Source: Ignavibacteriota bacterium
Lineage (GTDB): Bacteria; Bacteroidota; Ignavibacteria; UBA10030; UBA6906
DNA length: 33,351 nt
Assembly (NCBI GenBank): GCA_016218065.1
Contig: JACRFA010000012.1
Location: 1 to 33,351 of the forward strand
Direction: 5' to 3'
Shown: in pieces, positions 17,021 to 25,537 of the stretch
Position numbering within the stretch: position 1 is the stretch's first letter
Layout: every line of letters starts with the position of its first letter
Made by a program: the position numbers and the translations under genes
The notes under the pieces: model-generated
Databases searched by the model: none
Told to the model about the DNA's origin: nothing
What the model saw: the letters and a program-made list of their open reading frames with translations, nothing else

Positions 17021-17725
17021 TCAGTTGTTTGGATGGCCCTGGAGGAATTCCTTAGCGGTGTCGAACACTTTGTCGAACATCGGCTCGGTAAGTTTTCCTG
17101 TGAATGTATTCTGCTGACTCGGATGGAACGATGCGATGAATGTGAGATCCTGAAACTTGCACACCGCGCCATGCGCGAATTTCGGAAGTGATGTGAAATC
17201 GATTTTACCCGCCTGCTTGTACGCCCGAAGCGCGGCCTCAAAGCCAATCCGCCCAAGGCCGACGACAACTCGGACGTTCTTGAGGAGATCGATTTCTTGC
17301 AGAAGATACCGACCGCACGTTGCGATCTCTTCTGCAGTTGGTTTGTTCTGCGGCGGCGCGCAGCGCAACGCGGCCGTTATGTAGCAATCGGTCAGCGTGA
17401 GTCCATCGTTGCGGCCAACTGAAGTCGGTTGGTTCGCGAATCCGGCTTTGTACAGCGCGCGGTAGAGCCAGTTGCCGCTGTTGTCGCCGGTGAACATTCT
17501 GCCTGTCCGATTGCCGCCGTGCGCGGCCGGTGCAAGCCCCATCAGCAGCAATCGAGCTTGCGGATCACCGAAGCTCGGAATGGGTTTTCCCCAATACTTC
17601 TCGGAAGCAAAACGCTTGACTTTCTCCTCGGCAACTTGCTCGCGCCAGTCAACGAGTCGCGGACACAGTCTGCATCGGATGATGTGTTGTTGAAGTGATT
17701 GCAGCTGTCGTTCGGGGGATCTCAC
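17021..17725 (-). CDS. Uracil-DNA glycosylase, family 5 (UDGb) type
   Basis: The 234-residue enzyme should remove uracil, and possibly other deaminated bases, from DNA to start base-excision repair. Cys18, Cys21, Cys122 and Cys137 (CRLC...C-x14-C) fit the four ligands of the iron-sulfur cluster in family 4 and 5 enzymes. Motif 1, GLAPAAHGGNRTGR (63-76), is the family 5 form, which has Ala in place of the family 4 acidic residue. Motif 2 is HPSQQNTF near residue 205. The start is GTG 17725, 12 bases after the sensor-kinase stop, so the two are probably cotranscribed. A shorter start is possible. Confidence 0.9.
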   Translation of the reverse strand: MRSPERQLQSLQQHIIRCRLCPRLVDWREQVAEEKVKRFASEKYWGKPIPSFGDPQARLLLMGLAPAAHGGNRTGRMFTGDNSGNWLYRALYKAGFANQPTSVGRNDGLTLTDCYITAALRCAPPQNKPTAEEIATCGRYLLQEIDLLKNVRVVVGLGRIGFEAALRAYKQAGKIDFTSLPKFAHGAVCKFQDLTFIASFHPSQQNTFTGKLTEPMFDKVFDTAKEFLQGHPNN

Positions 17726-17737
17726 AGTGGCGCGGCG

Positions 17738-20700
17738 TCAGGACTTGTCCAGAACTTCCCGGATCTTGTGCAGCACATGCGAAGGATGGTACGGTTTGCT
17801 GATGACGTGCTGCAATCCTTCGCGTGTCATACGCGCCTTGACGGCAGGATCGACGAACCCGCTCGCGAGAATGAATCTGACCGCGGGGTTTAACGACTTG
17901 AGCATCAGGAAAAGCTCGTCGCCGCCAAGCCGCGGAAGGCCGAGATCGGAAATGACCAGCGCGATTTCAGATCGATGCCGCGCATAGATTTCCGCGCCTG
18001 CGATGCCGTCACCTGCCATCAACACTTTGTAGCCCTGCGCAGTGAGGAACTCCGCCACAAGATCCATCAGCATCGGTTCGTCTTCCACAAAGAGAATCGT
18101 CTCGCTGCCGCGCACGTCGCCGCCTGACTGCTGCTCTCCGGTTTCGTGCGTCTCCTCGCGATGCAGCGCCGGAAAGAAGATGCTGAACGTCGTTCCTTCC
18201 CCCGACTCGCTTTGCACATCGATGAATCCTTTGTGCGCCTGCACGACGCCATAGACAATCGCGAGTCCCAATCCTGTTCCTTTGCCGCGTTCCTTTGTGG
18301 TGAAGAACGGCTCGAAGATACGTTCGCGCGTCGAATCGCTCATGCCGAAGCCGGTATCGCGTACGGTGACGACGACATACTCAGGCACCGATGCACCCGA
18401 CCATTGTGCGCGCAAAGCCTCGCCGCTTGTCGTTGCGGTGGCGATGGTGATTATTCCGCCGGCAGGCATTGCATCGCGGGCATTCACGCAAAGATTGAGC
18501 AGCACCTGATGCATCTGGTTTGTATCGGCAAGAATTGGAGGAACCTTCTCGGACAAAACTGCTTCCACATGAATCGACTTTGGAAACGTCTCCTGCAGAA
18601 GTTTCGCAAGCTCGGCGATCACATCGTTGACCCGAACAGACTCGAGCAACACTTCGGTCTTGCGCGCAAACGTCAGCAGTTGCTTGACGACGCCGACGCC
18701 GCGTTCCGTTGCTCGCAGAATTGCATCGACGTGCCGCGTCTCCTGATCGGGAAGCGCCACCGCTGTGCCAAGCAGCGATGCGTGTCCGAGGACGATGCCG
18801 AGAATGTTATTGAAGTCATGCGCGATGCCGCTGGCCAGCGTGCCGAGACTTTCCATTTTTTGGGATTGCAGCAACTGGTGCTCAAGTCGCTTCTGTTCGC
18901 TTTGATCGAACACATACCCCATGATTTGAAGTAATGTTCCTTCTTCGTCGAACGTGCCGATGATATTCTCGAGCACATGTACTTGCGTCCCGTCCACCTT
19001 CCGGAGCGTCAGTTCCGTATTCAGCAGTTTCTTCTTTTTGTAGAGCGACTCAATCATGAGCTGACGTTGTTCGGGTCCCTGATACAACACACGGGCGCCG
19101 ATCTCCAGCGCTTGTTCAAGAGAATTGAAATCGAAGATGCGAAGGAACGACGGATTGCAGTCAAGGAATCTCCCCTCCGGCGTCGAGACAAAGATACCGG
19201 TGAGATCCTCATGAAAGTACCGTCGGTATTTTTCTTCGGAAAGTCGCAGGGCGTTTTCCGTGTTCTTGCGATCGGAAATGCTGCGGGCAGATCCCATAAT
19301 GGATTTGAAATTTCCGGCATCATCATACACAGTGCTGGCCTTGATCTCAGTCCAGACTGTTGAGCCATCCTTCCGGCGCAATTCGACTTCAAATGAACGC
19401 ATGAGAAACTCGCGTTTTGCAATCGCCTCGCGCGCTTCGAGGATGTGTCTCCGTGCAATTGTCGCAGACTCGCGTGTGAGCAGATGCTCCAGGGAGAGCC
19501 TCACCGCGTCGTCGGGCGCATAGCCAAGCATGCTGGTGACTGAAGGACTCGCATACGTAAGCGTGCCGCTGGTATCCATCAGCCAGATAACGTCGCTGGA
19601 GTTTTCAGCAAGAAGTCGGTAGAGTTCTTCACTTCTCCGCAGCTTCTCTTCCGCCAGCTTCCGTTCGGTGATGTCGATCGCCATGCCGACGACGCCGTTG
19701 AGTCGTCCGGTCGAATCGTAGTAGGGCGAATAGATGATGTCGAAGATCGAGCCGGCGAGTGGAGTGACCGAGCGGCTTTGAGCACCGGCGAGCGCCTGCC
19801 GAATGCTCGCGATGATATCCGGATAGTCTTTGTACATTTCGAGCGCTGAAACCCCGACGACCTGTCCGGGTTTCAAGCCGAGCTTCGTCAGTCCGCGACC
19901 ATCGGAGAGTAGGAAGGTGCCGACCCTGTCGAGGATGAACACGATCGCCTCGGCGTTCTCGACAACCGTACGGAGCTTCTGCTCGCTTTCCCGAAGCGCT
20001 TCTTCCGCGCGCTTGCGTTCGGTGATGTCATTCGCTACCGACAACACGCCTGTCTCGCCGTTCGGCAGAGGCACACAGGTCTCGCGCAGCTCGATGATGC
20101 ATGTCGAACCGTCCTTCCGTAGGTTTGCCACTTCATGTTCAAGTGTTTGGCCTGAGAGAATTTTCTGGAGATGCCCGCTAACCGACTCGTGTTCCGAGGG
20201 TGGGACGAGCATCCGAACATTCTTTCCCAATAACTCCTCTTTGGTATGGCGATGCGAACGGCAGAAGGCTTCGTTCGCTTCGAGAATCTTTGCGTCTGAA
20301 TCGAGCAGCGTGATACCAGCAGGAGAAAGGTCGAACAACGTTCGATAGCGTTGTTCGTTGGCAACCAGTTGCGCCTCGGCGCGCTTGCGGTGAGTAATAT
20401 CGCGATCGCTGCCCCGGTAGCCGCGCAGATTGCCGGCGGCATCGATGATGGGAACGCCGCTTGTCTCCAGCACAATCTGATGACCGTCTTTGTGCAGATT
20501 GATGTTTTCCAGATTGTTGAATGCACGATTCGTCCGAACCGCATCATCAAAAATCTCGCGCACCCGACTCGCCTCCGCAGACGGCATCAGGTCGAACGGC
20601 GTCTTCCCAAGAACTTCGCCGGGTGCGTAGCCAAGCATCACCATGATTTGCGGACTGACATACGTGTACACGCCGGACGCGTCTGTCTCCCAGATAAAGT

Positions 20701-21664
20701 CATTCGTTGTTTCGACGAGCGCACGAAACTTCTCTTCGCTTTCGCGCAACGACTCCTGACTTCTCCTGCGCACTTCGGCATTTACCAGAATTTCCGCAAG
20801 CACCTGAAGCAACATCACCTCGGTATTGGTGAACTCGTGCACCTGGAGCACCGCATCGAAGCCCACGAAGCCCAGCAGGCGTCCGCCGTAAATCATCGGA
20901 ATCAGAATGAGCGACCGAATCTGTTGCGACTCGAGAATCTCGCGAAAGCGTCCTGCGGGCAGCGCGTCGACACGCGGCACGGTAAAGTAATCGCCGCGCC
21001 GATGCGCCTCAACAGCATCGGGAAGGACGTCGAAGGGGATATCCTGTGAGTTTTCGATTTCACGCGAAATGCCCTCCGCACACCATTCGTACGTGTTGCT
21101 CATCGTCCGCGCAACAAAATCATAATCAAACACATAGACGCGGTCAGCATGAATAAACGAGCCGACCGTTCCCAGCGCGTCGACGATGTATTCATCCAAC
21201 TGATCGATGGGCACGTTGACAAACTTCGTCGCCATGCGGATCAGAACTTGCTGCAACTGCACACTGTCGTATGGCAAAATCTCAGGCCGGCGTTTGACAT
21301 CGCTCTCACGAATCACCTGCAGCTCGACGCACGCACCGTTGCATTGGACTGCATGAGAAATCACATCGACGTCGAGAATGCGTTCGGCTTTCGTCTTGTG
21401 CTGAACGGAAATTCCGGCGCGTGGACTCTCCTGTTCGTCGGAACGAAGCTGCGGCGCCTTCTGCAGACAAATATCGTGCACGGTCAGCCGGAGGAATTCA
21501 TCGCGGCTGTAGCCATAAACTTTGATGGCGGCGTCATTCACGTCAAGAAACGCGAGGGAGGTCCGATCGAAGATCCACATCGGCTGGTGACTGCTGCGGA
21601 AGAAAAACTGAAACGCCTGGTCGAGCGGGAGTGGTTCCGTGCGATTGTTCGTACGTTGAGTCAT
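17738..21664 (-). CDS. Soluble hybrid sensor histidine kinase: PAS, GAF, five PAS, HisKA, HATPase, receiver
   Basis: This 1308-residue protein has no membrane helix and should be cytoplasmic. In approximate order it has PAS 15-120, GAF 135-305, PAS units ending near 430, 555, 680, 810 and 930, then HisKA with the H-box [11 protein letters not shown] near 945-955. The ATPase domain follows ([32 protein letters not shown]), and last a receiver with [19 protein letters not shown] (the Asp is the probable phosphate acceptor) and ISKPYHP. Several PAS units are joined by the usual DITERK-type linkers. Signals are unknown; redox, light or small ligands are typical. I chose ATG 21664 (AAGG just upstream). 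An in-frame ATG at 21751 adds 29 residues that do not look like a domain. The neighbouring glycosylase gene lies 12 bases downstream. Confidence 0.93.
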   Translation of the reverse strand: MTQRTNNRTEPLPLDQAFQFFFRSSHQPMWIFDRTSLAFLDVNDAAIKVYGYSRDEFLRLTVHDICLQKAPQLRSDEQESPRAGISVQHKTKAERILDVDVISHAVQCNGACVELQVIRESDVKRRPEILPYDSVQLQQVLIRMATKFVNVPIDQLDEYIVDALGTVGSFIHADRVYVFDYDFVARTMSNTYEWCAEGISREIENSQDIPFDVLPDAVEAHRRGDYFTVPRVDALPAGRFREILESQQIRSLILIPMIYGGRLLGFVGFDAVLQVHEFTNTEVMLLQVLAEILVNAEVRRRSQESLRESEEKFRALVETTNDFIWETDASGVYTYVSPQIMVMLGYAPGEVLGKTPFDLMPSAEASRVREIFDDAVRTNRAFNNLENINLHKDGHQIVLETSGVPIIDAAGNLRGYRGSDRDITHRKRAEAQLVANEQRYRTLFDLSPAGITLLDSDAKILEANEAFCRSHRHTKEELLGKNVRMLVPPSEHESVSGHLQKILSGQTLEHEVANLRKDGSTCIIELRETCVPLPNGETGVLSVANDITERKRAEEALRESEQKLRTVVENAEAIVFILDRVGTFLLSDGRGLTKLGLKPGQVVGVSALEMYKDYPDIIASIRQALAGAQSRSVTPLAGSIFDIIYSPYYDSTGRLNGVVGMAIDITERKLAEEKLRRSEELYRLLAENSSDVIWLMDTSGTLTYASPSVTSMLGYAPDDAVRLSLEHLLTRESATIARRHILEAREAIAKREFLMRSFEVELRRKDGSTVWTEIKASTVYDDAGNFKSIMGSARSISDRKNTENALRLSEEKYRRYFHEDLTGIFVSTPEGRFLDCNPSFLRIFDFNSLEQALEIGARVLYQGPEQRQLMIESLYKKKKLLNTELTLRKVDGTQVHVLENIIGTFDEEGTLLQIMGYVFDQSEQKRLEHQLLQSQKMESLGTLASGIAHDFNNILGIVLGHASLLGTAVALPDQETRHVDAILRATERGVGVVKQLLTFARKTEVLLESVRVNDVIAELAKLLQETFPKSIHVEAVLSEKVPPILADTNQMHQVLLNLCVNARDAMPAGGIITIATATTSGEALRAQWSGASVPEYVVVTVRDTGFGMSDSTRERIFEPFFTTKERGKGTGLGLAIVYGVVQAHKGFIDVQSESGEGTTFSIFFPALHREETHETGEQQSGGDVRGSETILFVEDEPMLMDLVAEFLTAQGYKVLMAGDGIAGAEIYARHRSEIALVISDLGLPRLGGDELFLMLKSLNPAVRFILASGFVDPAVKARMTREGLQHVISKPYHPSHVLHKIREVLDKS

Positions 21665-21790
21665 TGCACCTTGATGGTAAGGGAGTAAGCTCAGCAGCGC
21701 ACTGGGGGAAACGCCACGTGCCAAGTTAGTGCGAACAGCCGAGAGATGCAACTACCTCGCGGCTTTCGGAATCTCCATCCTCGCGCACAA

Positions 21791-22522
21791 TCAAAACCGG
21801 GTGCCGAGCACGTGCGGCAGCATCATACGCCAGGTGGGCCAGTCATGCGCAATATCGTGCCCCCAGAGATCGACCGCATGCGACACTCCTTTCGCTTCGA
21901 GAATCCGCCCCAGTTGCACCGACCGCTCCGGCGCTTCGTAGCTCCCCTGCCCGGAGAGAATGTAAATATGGCGCCGCGACCGGAGATGCCCGAGCAGATA
22001 CTCGTCTTCCAGATTCGGCAGGTAATCCACAGGCGAGTTAAAATAGCAGTTGTCGTCGTAGTAGCCGTCGGAGTACGACTTGATGTCGTACGAGCCGCTC
22101 ATCGCAATCGTGCCGGCAAAAATATCCGGCCGGCGGAAGAATAAGTTCGCGGCATGCAACGCGCCAAGGCTCGCGCCCGTAGTGATGATCTCAGTCTCAT
22201 TGCTCGTCGTGCTGCGAATGAACGGCACGACTTCATCGACGATGTATTGATTGTATTGTTGATGACGCAACGCGCGGTACGGAGGCGGAACATGTGGATT
22301 GAGCCAGCTTTCGTTGTTGATGCTGTTGACGGAAAACGCCTTAAGCTTTCCTGCGTCGATGAACGGCGCGATGGCATCGATGAGCTGGAAGCGTTCGTAT
22401 TCAAGAAAGTCCGCCGCCGCGGTCGGGAACATGAGCAGCGCAAAACCGTAGTGGCCGTACACGGCAATTTCCATCTGCTTGTTCAAACTCGGACTGTGCC
22501 ACTGATGGATTTCTCGGTTCAC
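21791..22522 (-). CDS. Putative esterase, alpha/beta hydrolase (Esterase D-like, PF00756)
   Basis: The 243-residue protein has the nucleophile elbow GASLG at 116-120 with Ser118, in the context TTGASLGALHAANLFFRRPDIFAG typical of the putative-esterase family. Candidate acid and base residues are in the C-terminal part (a His in LWGHDIAHDW near residue 220-228). Family members cleave short esters or sugar-linked esters; the substrate here is unknown. There is no signal peptide. The start is GTG with AAGGAG nine bases upstream. It precedes the sensor-kinase gene by 127 bases on the same strand. Confidence 0.85.
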   Translation of the reverse strand: MNREIHQWHSPSLNKQMEIAVYGHYGFALLMFPTAAADFLEYERFQLIDAIAPFIDAGKLKAFSVNSINNESWLNPHVPPPYRALRHQQYNQYIVDEVVPFIRSTTSNETEIITTGASLGALHAANLFFRRPDIFAGTIAMSGSYDIKSYSDGYYDDNCYFNSPVDYLPNLEDEYLLGHLRSRRHIYILSGQGSYEAPERSVQLGRILEAKGVSHAVDLWGHDIAHDWPTWRMMLPHVLGTRF

Positions 22523-22550
22523 GAATTGAACTCCTTGTGAAGTTGGTTCC

Positions 22551-22578
22551 GCAACCCTGAGCGTTGTGTGCGAAGGGT
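22551..22578. repeat. Single copy of the CCCTTCG/CTCAGGGTT dispersed repeat
   Basis: GCAACCCTGAGCGTTGTGTGCGAAGGG is the inverted form of the units at 12867-12987. It sits directly beside the nucleotidyltransferase relic at 22596-22640. Confidence 0.6.
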
Positions 22579-22595
22579 CTTACCTCAAGAAATAT

Positions 22596-22640
22596 GGACA
22601 ACGCGCGCCAAGAGTTCCTCTTGTGCCATTGTTGAAAGCG
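22596..22640 (-). pseudogene. Small relic of a nucleotidyltransferase gene start (second copy)
   Basis: Read on the minus strand, this stretch starts ATGGCACAAGAGGAACTCTTG and gives MAQEELLARVV before it breaks off. It is clearly related, base by base, to the start of the broken gene at 23204 (MAQQELLLNVV), including the bases before the ATG. Nothing else of that gene remains here. It lies beside a dispersed-repeat copy, which may have helped the deletion. Confidence 0.6.
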
Positions 22641-22701
22641 AGAAAGTCGGATAGTGCAGAGTTCGCGTTGACGCCACAGGCAGTTCGCGGCCGCATCGCC
22701 C

Positions 22702-22920
22702 TTACTCCATCTTCTCTTTCAAAATCTCCTGCGCTTCATTCAGACGATCTTCAACCACCAACACCTGCACTCCCTCCGTCCGCTGCAACGATGGGAACAT
22801 GCCGCCTGCATCGTCTTTGATGAGGCTAGCTTCAATTCCTGCCGCGCGAAGATGCCCGATCGCTATTTCGGCATCGAGTTCGCTCTCAAATTCCGCTACA
22901 ACAACCTTGTTGTCCGACAT
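22702..22920 (-). CDS. DUF2007 family small protein
   Basis: The 72-residue protein fits the DUF2007 (putative signal-transducing) family: VVVAEFESELDAEIAIGHLRAAGIEASLIKDDAGG followed by GVQVLVVEDRLNEAQEIL. The fold is ferredoxin-like and the sequence pattern resembles GlnB/ACT-like small domains. The function is unknown. A GGGAGAG ribosome-binding site precedes the ATG. It lies between the two relics of the nucleotidyltransferase gene pair. Confidence 0.85.
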   Translation of the reverse strand: MSDNKVVVAEFESELDAEIAIGHLRAAGIEASLIKDDAGGMFPSLQRTEGVQVLVVEDRLNEAQEILKEKME

Positions 22921-23031
22921 GGCTCTCCCGACGTTGTGTGTGTATGCTTTTCTGCATCTGTTGTTTAGAGTATGCCATCAGTACCTCAAGCATAGGAAAT
23001 CGACGAAAAGAACTTTCGACACATGCGTTGC

Positions 23032-23204
23032 CTATTGAAGGGGGTGACCTTCGTTTCGTAATCGCGCCCAGAGCGTTTCAACATTGAGAATCTTCGACCA
23101 TCGTTCAAGGTACTCTGTGACACAATAGAGCCGGTGAGCATGTACTCGACGCGGGCATCTGTCAGAGCCCGCACAACGTTTAGCAAGAGTTCCTGCTGTG
23201 CCAT
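23032..23204 (-). pseudogene. Internally deleted nucleotidyltransferase gene (probable toxin or Abi-type partner)
   Basis: The N-terminal 28 or so codons read MAQQELLLNVVRALTDARVEYMLTGS, like the start of the small nucleotidyltransferases often paired with a short helical protein (usual segment YMLTGS-VSS-QG-PR-T-DID). The DID catalytic part is missing. A second frame, starting at the same GTGTCACAG junction near 23115, gives EYLERWSKILNVETLWARLRNEG and ends HPLQ at a TAG (23032-23034), like the family's C-terminus. So about 100 codons appear to have been deleted and the ends joined out of frame. Left open, the first frame runs on to 22986. The gene cannot make an active enzyme. It overlaps the upstream partner by 25 bases. 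Confidence 0.7.
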
Positions 23205-23398
23205 TTTTTGAAGCAGTCCAGTCTTATTCTTCGCAATTCTTCCTCTGTCGCCTCGGGAAATCTTTTTCGCAGTCCTTGCTCAAATAGTGCTCGTGAGAAC
23301 TCTGTCAGGTCGAACGCCTTCTGCAGGCGCTGCGCGGGCGTCATCCTCGAGAGAATTTCCAAGTATTGTTTCCGATTGTGTTGTGGCTTAGGATTCAC
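23180..23398 (-). CDS. Small helical protein, partner of the broken nucleotidyltransferase (possible antitoxin)
   Basis: The 72-residue protein is predicted all-helical and charged: LEILSRMTPAQRLQKAFDLTEFSRALFEQGLRKRFPEATEEELRRI. I recognise this pattern as the small hypothetical protein commonly encoded just upstream of, and overlapping, a nucleotidyltransferase gene. Such pairs are regarded as possible toxin-antitoxin or abortive-infection modules; that role is inference. The start is GTG 23398 with GAGGGG upstream. It lies 19 bases after the stop of the membrane-protein gene, so it is probably transcribed with it. It appears intact although its partner is not. Confidence 0.65.
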   Translation of the reverse strand: MNPKPQHNRKQYLEILSRMTPAQRLQKAFDLTEFSRALFEQGLRKRFPEATEEELRRIRLDCFKKWHSRNSC

Positions 23399-23417
23399 AG
23401 CGCCCCTCGATGGCCGT

Positions 23418-23936
23418 TCATGGCATTTGTGTCGGTGGATTCGGCGGCGGCACGTTCATCATCTCTTGCTTCGGTTTCAGCACCGAGTACCCGATGAGTC
23501 CGCCGAGCAACCCAAAGATCGTGCAGAGAATCACCGACACGACGAGCGATACGATGATAGCAATTGGTGAGTCGATGAAGTTCCGCATCATCTCCAGAAC
23601 ATTCGCGCCGGGCTGTCCCTGCATCTGCTCGATCATCCTGTCGAATTCCGCCTTCGTCTCCTCGCCGGTGAAGAGTTGAAAGAACTGACCGATCACTGTG
23701 GCAATCACGCCGCCGATGGCGCCCGAGAGCGCGCCGAGCTTGATTCCATCGCTGCTCTGCAATGGCGGCATGCCGGGCAACAGATCCTTCTTGTAGAAGA
23801 ACACGCTCAGAAATCCTCCGAGCATCACCGGCGCGCAACAAAGGCAGTTGGCGTAATTCAGAATCGGCACACCAAAGAGCAGACCGATGATGAGTCCGCC
23901 GAACAAGACAGGCTTGGCAAAATTTGGTTTCAACAT
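23418..23936 (-). CDS. Small membrane protein with NCLCC motif, tandem paralogue 2
   Basis: The 172-residue protein has a first helix (PVLFGGLIIGLLFGVPIL) that runs into YANCLCCAPVMLGGFLSVFFYKKDL. Then come SSDGIKLGALSGAIGGVIATVIG and a last helix pair (AIIVSLVVSVILCTIFGLLGGLIGYSVL). The tail is proline-rich (PPPNPPTQMP). The layout suggests four membrane helices. It shares most of these motifs with the adjacent upstream gene (23961-24476), so the two are tandem duplicates. The family name and function are unknown to me. The NCLCC cysteines at the membrane edge could bind metal or be acylated; this is speculation. Confidence 0.75.
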   Translation of the reverse strand: MLKPNFAKPVLFGGLIIGLLFGVPILNYANCLCCAPVMLGGFLSVFFYKKDLLPGMPPLQSSDGIKLGALSGAIGGVIATVIGQFFQLFTGEETKAEFDRMIEQMQGQPGANVLEMMRNFIDSPIAIIVSLVVSVILCTIFGLLGGLIGYSVLKPKQEMMNVPPPNPPTQMP

Positions 23937-23960
23937 GAATCGCTCTTTCGTATCGGATGA

Positions 23961-24476
23961 TCACGCAGTTGGCTGTGACGGCGGCGGCATGTTCGCCATT
24001 TGTTGCTTCGGCTTCAGAATCGAATAGCCGATGAGGCCGCCGAGGAGTCCAAAGATCACGTCAACAATAAATCCGATGATCAGGTTAAATGCTGACACGT
24101 CTCCTTCACGAATCCCCTGCTCCATTTGTTCCCACGCCTCGGGCGGCATGTTTTCTCTGAAGCTCTCCATGAAGCCGAGCATCATTTCGCCTCCAACATT
24201 CCCCACCAATTTCAGGACGAGAATGGAGAGAATGCTGCCCACAATTCCTCCGAACACACCCGCCAGCGCTCCGAGCTGCAGGCCGTCGCTGCTGGTGAGT
24301 GTCGGCATGTCGGGCATCAGGTCTTTCTTGTAAAAGAAGACCGCCATGAACCCGCCGAACATCACCCCGGCGCAGCAGAGACAGTTGATGAGATTCAATC
24401 CCGGAACAGCCCCGATCACCGCCATAATAATTCCGCCGTATAGTGCAGGCATAAGCATGCTGGGTTTTTCACGCAT
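23961..24476 (-). CDS. Small membrane protein with NCLCC motif, tandem paralogue 1
   Basis: The 171-residue protein parallels its downstream neighbour helix for helix: PALYGGIIMAVIGAVPGLNLINCLCC, GVMFGGFMAVFFYKKDLMPDMP, SSDGLQLGALAGVFGGIVGSIL, VDVIFGLLGGLIGYSIL, and a Pro-rich tail. The middle soluble segment (about residues 90-125) differs most between the two. I chose ATG 24476, preceded by AAGGAATCTCC. A longer frame upstream runs into the DUF2085 gene and is not needed. The start overlaps the end of the DUF2085 gene by eight bases, which suggests translational coupling. Function unknown. Confidence 0.75.
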   Translation of the reverse strand: MREKPSMLMPALYGGIIMAVIGAVPGLNLINCLCCAGVMFGGFMAVFFYKKDLMPDMPTLTSSDGLQLGALAGVFGGIVGSILSILVLKLVGNVGGEMMLGFMESFRENMPPEAWEQMEQGIREGDVSAFNLIIGFIVDVIFGLLGGLIGYSILKPKQQMANMPPPSQPTA

Positions 24477-25140
24477 TGGAGATTCCTTTCTGATGGTCAA
24501 TGATGGTTGGTTTAGGTGATGATAACTGATAGACACCTTCGAGCGCAGTTGGAACAACGAAAAAAACCACAACGCAGCCAAACAACGCGCCAGTCAACGA
24601 ACGCGTGACAAAGGTCGATTCGTGCAGACCGAGCATATCCAATCCCACATCAATCACCATCGGAAGCAAAGCGGAGAACAAGATGAATCGTGGAGGCGTG
24701 TTGTCATTCTGAACGAAGTCCTGATTGCTTCTTGAATCAGGACGAAGTGAAGAATCTCGATGACTTGATCTGCGATCCCGTTGGGAGTCTTCCATCAAAA
24801 TCTGATCTCGCGAAGAGATGAAACTCCGGATTCTTCGTCCCCACAAAAAACGTCGGGACACGGAGTGAGAAGGTCGTGTCAGTAGCACAACGAGTGGATA
24901 TGCTAGCACACCGACAAGAAATGCAAAGTAAATCGACGCGCAGCGCGAACAGACGGCAAGCTTCTCCCCGAACATATAAAATGACCGCTCAGGCAACTGG
25001 TGACAGATCGGATGGAACGTGCGGTAGATGAACACGTTCATCGGCGACTCGACCGACGCAAGGTAGGGCGCGAGAAAAATGAGGCCGCACCAGAGAATAG
25101 CGCCGCCAAGAATCACAAAGTATGTCGTCCGCGAAGTCAC
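24469..25140 (-). CDS. DUF2085 membrane protein with an in-frame repeat insertion
   Basis: The family signature FHPICHQLPERSF-MFG-K-AVCSRCASIY is present, with its conserved Cys and His residues that probably bind a metal, followed by a membrane helix (FAFLVGVLAYPLVVLL). The C-terminal part, PPRFILFSALLPMVIDVGLDMLG and RSLTGALFGCVVVFFVVP, is also typical. Between them, about 50-55 residues rich in Arg, Ser and Asp (SVSRRFLWGRRIRSF to SNQDFVQNDN) have no counterpart. They are encoded by dispersed-repeat DNA at about 24700-24870. The start is uncertain: GTG 25140 fits just before the first helix, and TTG 25188 is possible. The role of the family is unknown. Confidence 0.75.
   Translation of the reverse strand: MTSRTTYFVILGGAILWCGLIFLAPYLASVESPMNVFIYRTFHPICHQLPERSFYMFGEKLAVCSRCASIYFAFLVGVLAYPLVVLLTRPSHSVSRRFLWGRRIRSFISSRDQILMEDSQRDRRSSHRDSSLRPDSRSNQDFVQNDNTPPRFILFSALLPMVIDVGLDMLGLHESTFVTRSLTGALFGCVVVFFVVPTALEGVYQLSSPKPTIIDHQKGISNA
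24700..24870. repeat. Dispersed repeat inserted inside the DUF2085 gene
   Basis: TGTCATTCTGAACGAAGTCC begins the element. Within it are AGTGAAGAATCTCGATGA, CAAAATCTGATCTCGCGAAG and GTCGGGACACGGAGTGAG. The left end matches, inverted, the end of the repeat at about 14424. The MITE-like element at 32187-32415 has a similar style (GTCATTTC..., AGATTCTTCAG...). It causes no frameshift or stop in the host gene. Confidence 0.55.
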
Positions 25141-25466
25141 ATGACGTGGAGGTCTGATCCGGAATTCGTTGTCAAGATTCGGCTGCAAAAAACAGGCGTG
25201 ACATTGAAGGCTGAATGAACTTAGAGGAAAATCGGGGGAGAAGCAAGAGCGCCCGCTGCTTTGACAGATTCCTTGGTCTGAGAACCGAAATCGTGTCCCG
25301 CGAAGGTTTGCGGAACAAGGCGAATGAGAAGAACACGAGTGAAGAACCGGAGAAAGAGAGCAAACATGATCGGCTGATGAGGGAATCGCCCGAGGCACCA
25401 GAAGGACGAGTGCCTTCGGGTGGATGTACCGAAGTTGCGCATCGCGTTAGGGTTGACGAGCTGAGA
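25141..25466. other. Intergenic region between DUF2085 and aguB, no convincing gene
   Basis: Open frames here are serine-, arginine- or lysine-rich without domains or good ribosome-binding sites. A hairpin, CCGAGGCAC with GTGCCTTCGG (about 25390-25419), resembles the dispersed repeats of the window. The region must carry the promoter of the minus-strand DUF2085 operon, which I could not place. Confidence 0.4.
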
Positions 25467-25495
25467 TTGATTCCTAAACAGACGTGGCGTATATT
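25467..25495 (+). promoter_or_regulatory. Probable aguBA promoter
   Basis: TTGATT (25467-25472), a 17-base spacer and TATATT (25490-25495) fit a primary-sigma promoter, 42 bases before the aguB ATG. Confidence 0.55.
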
Positions 25496-25537
25496 CACCA
25501 AGAATTTTCCCCTCGTCATTAGTACTCACTAAAAAGA

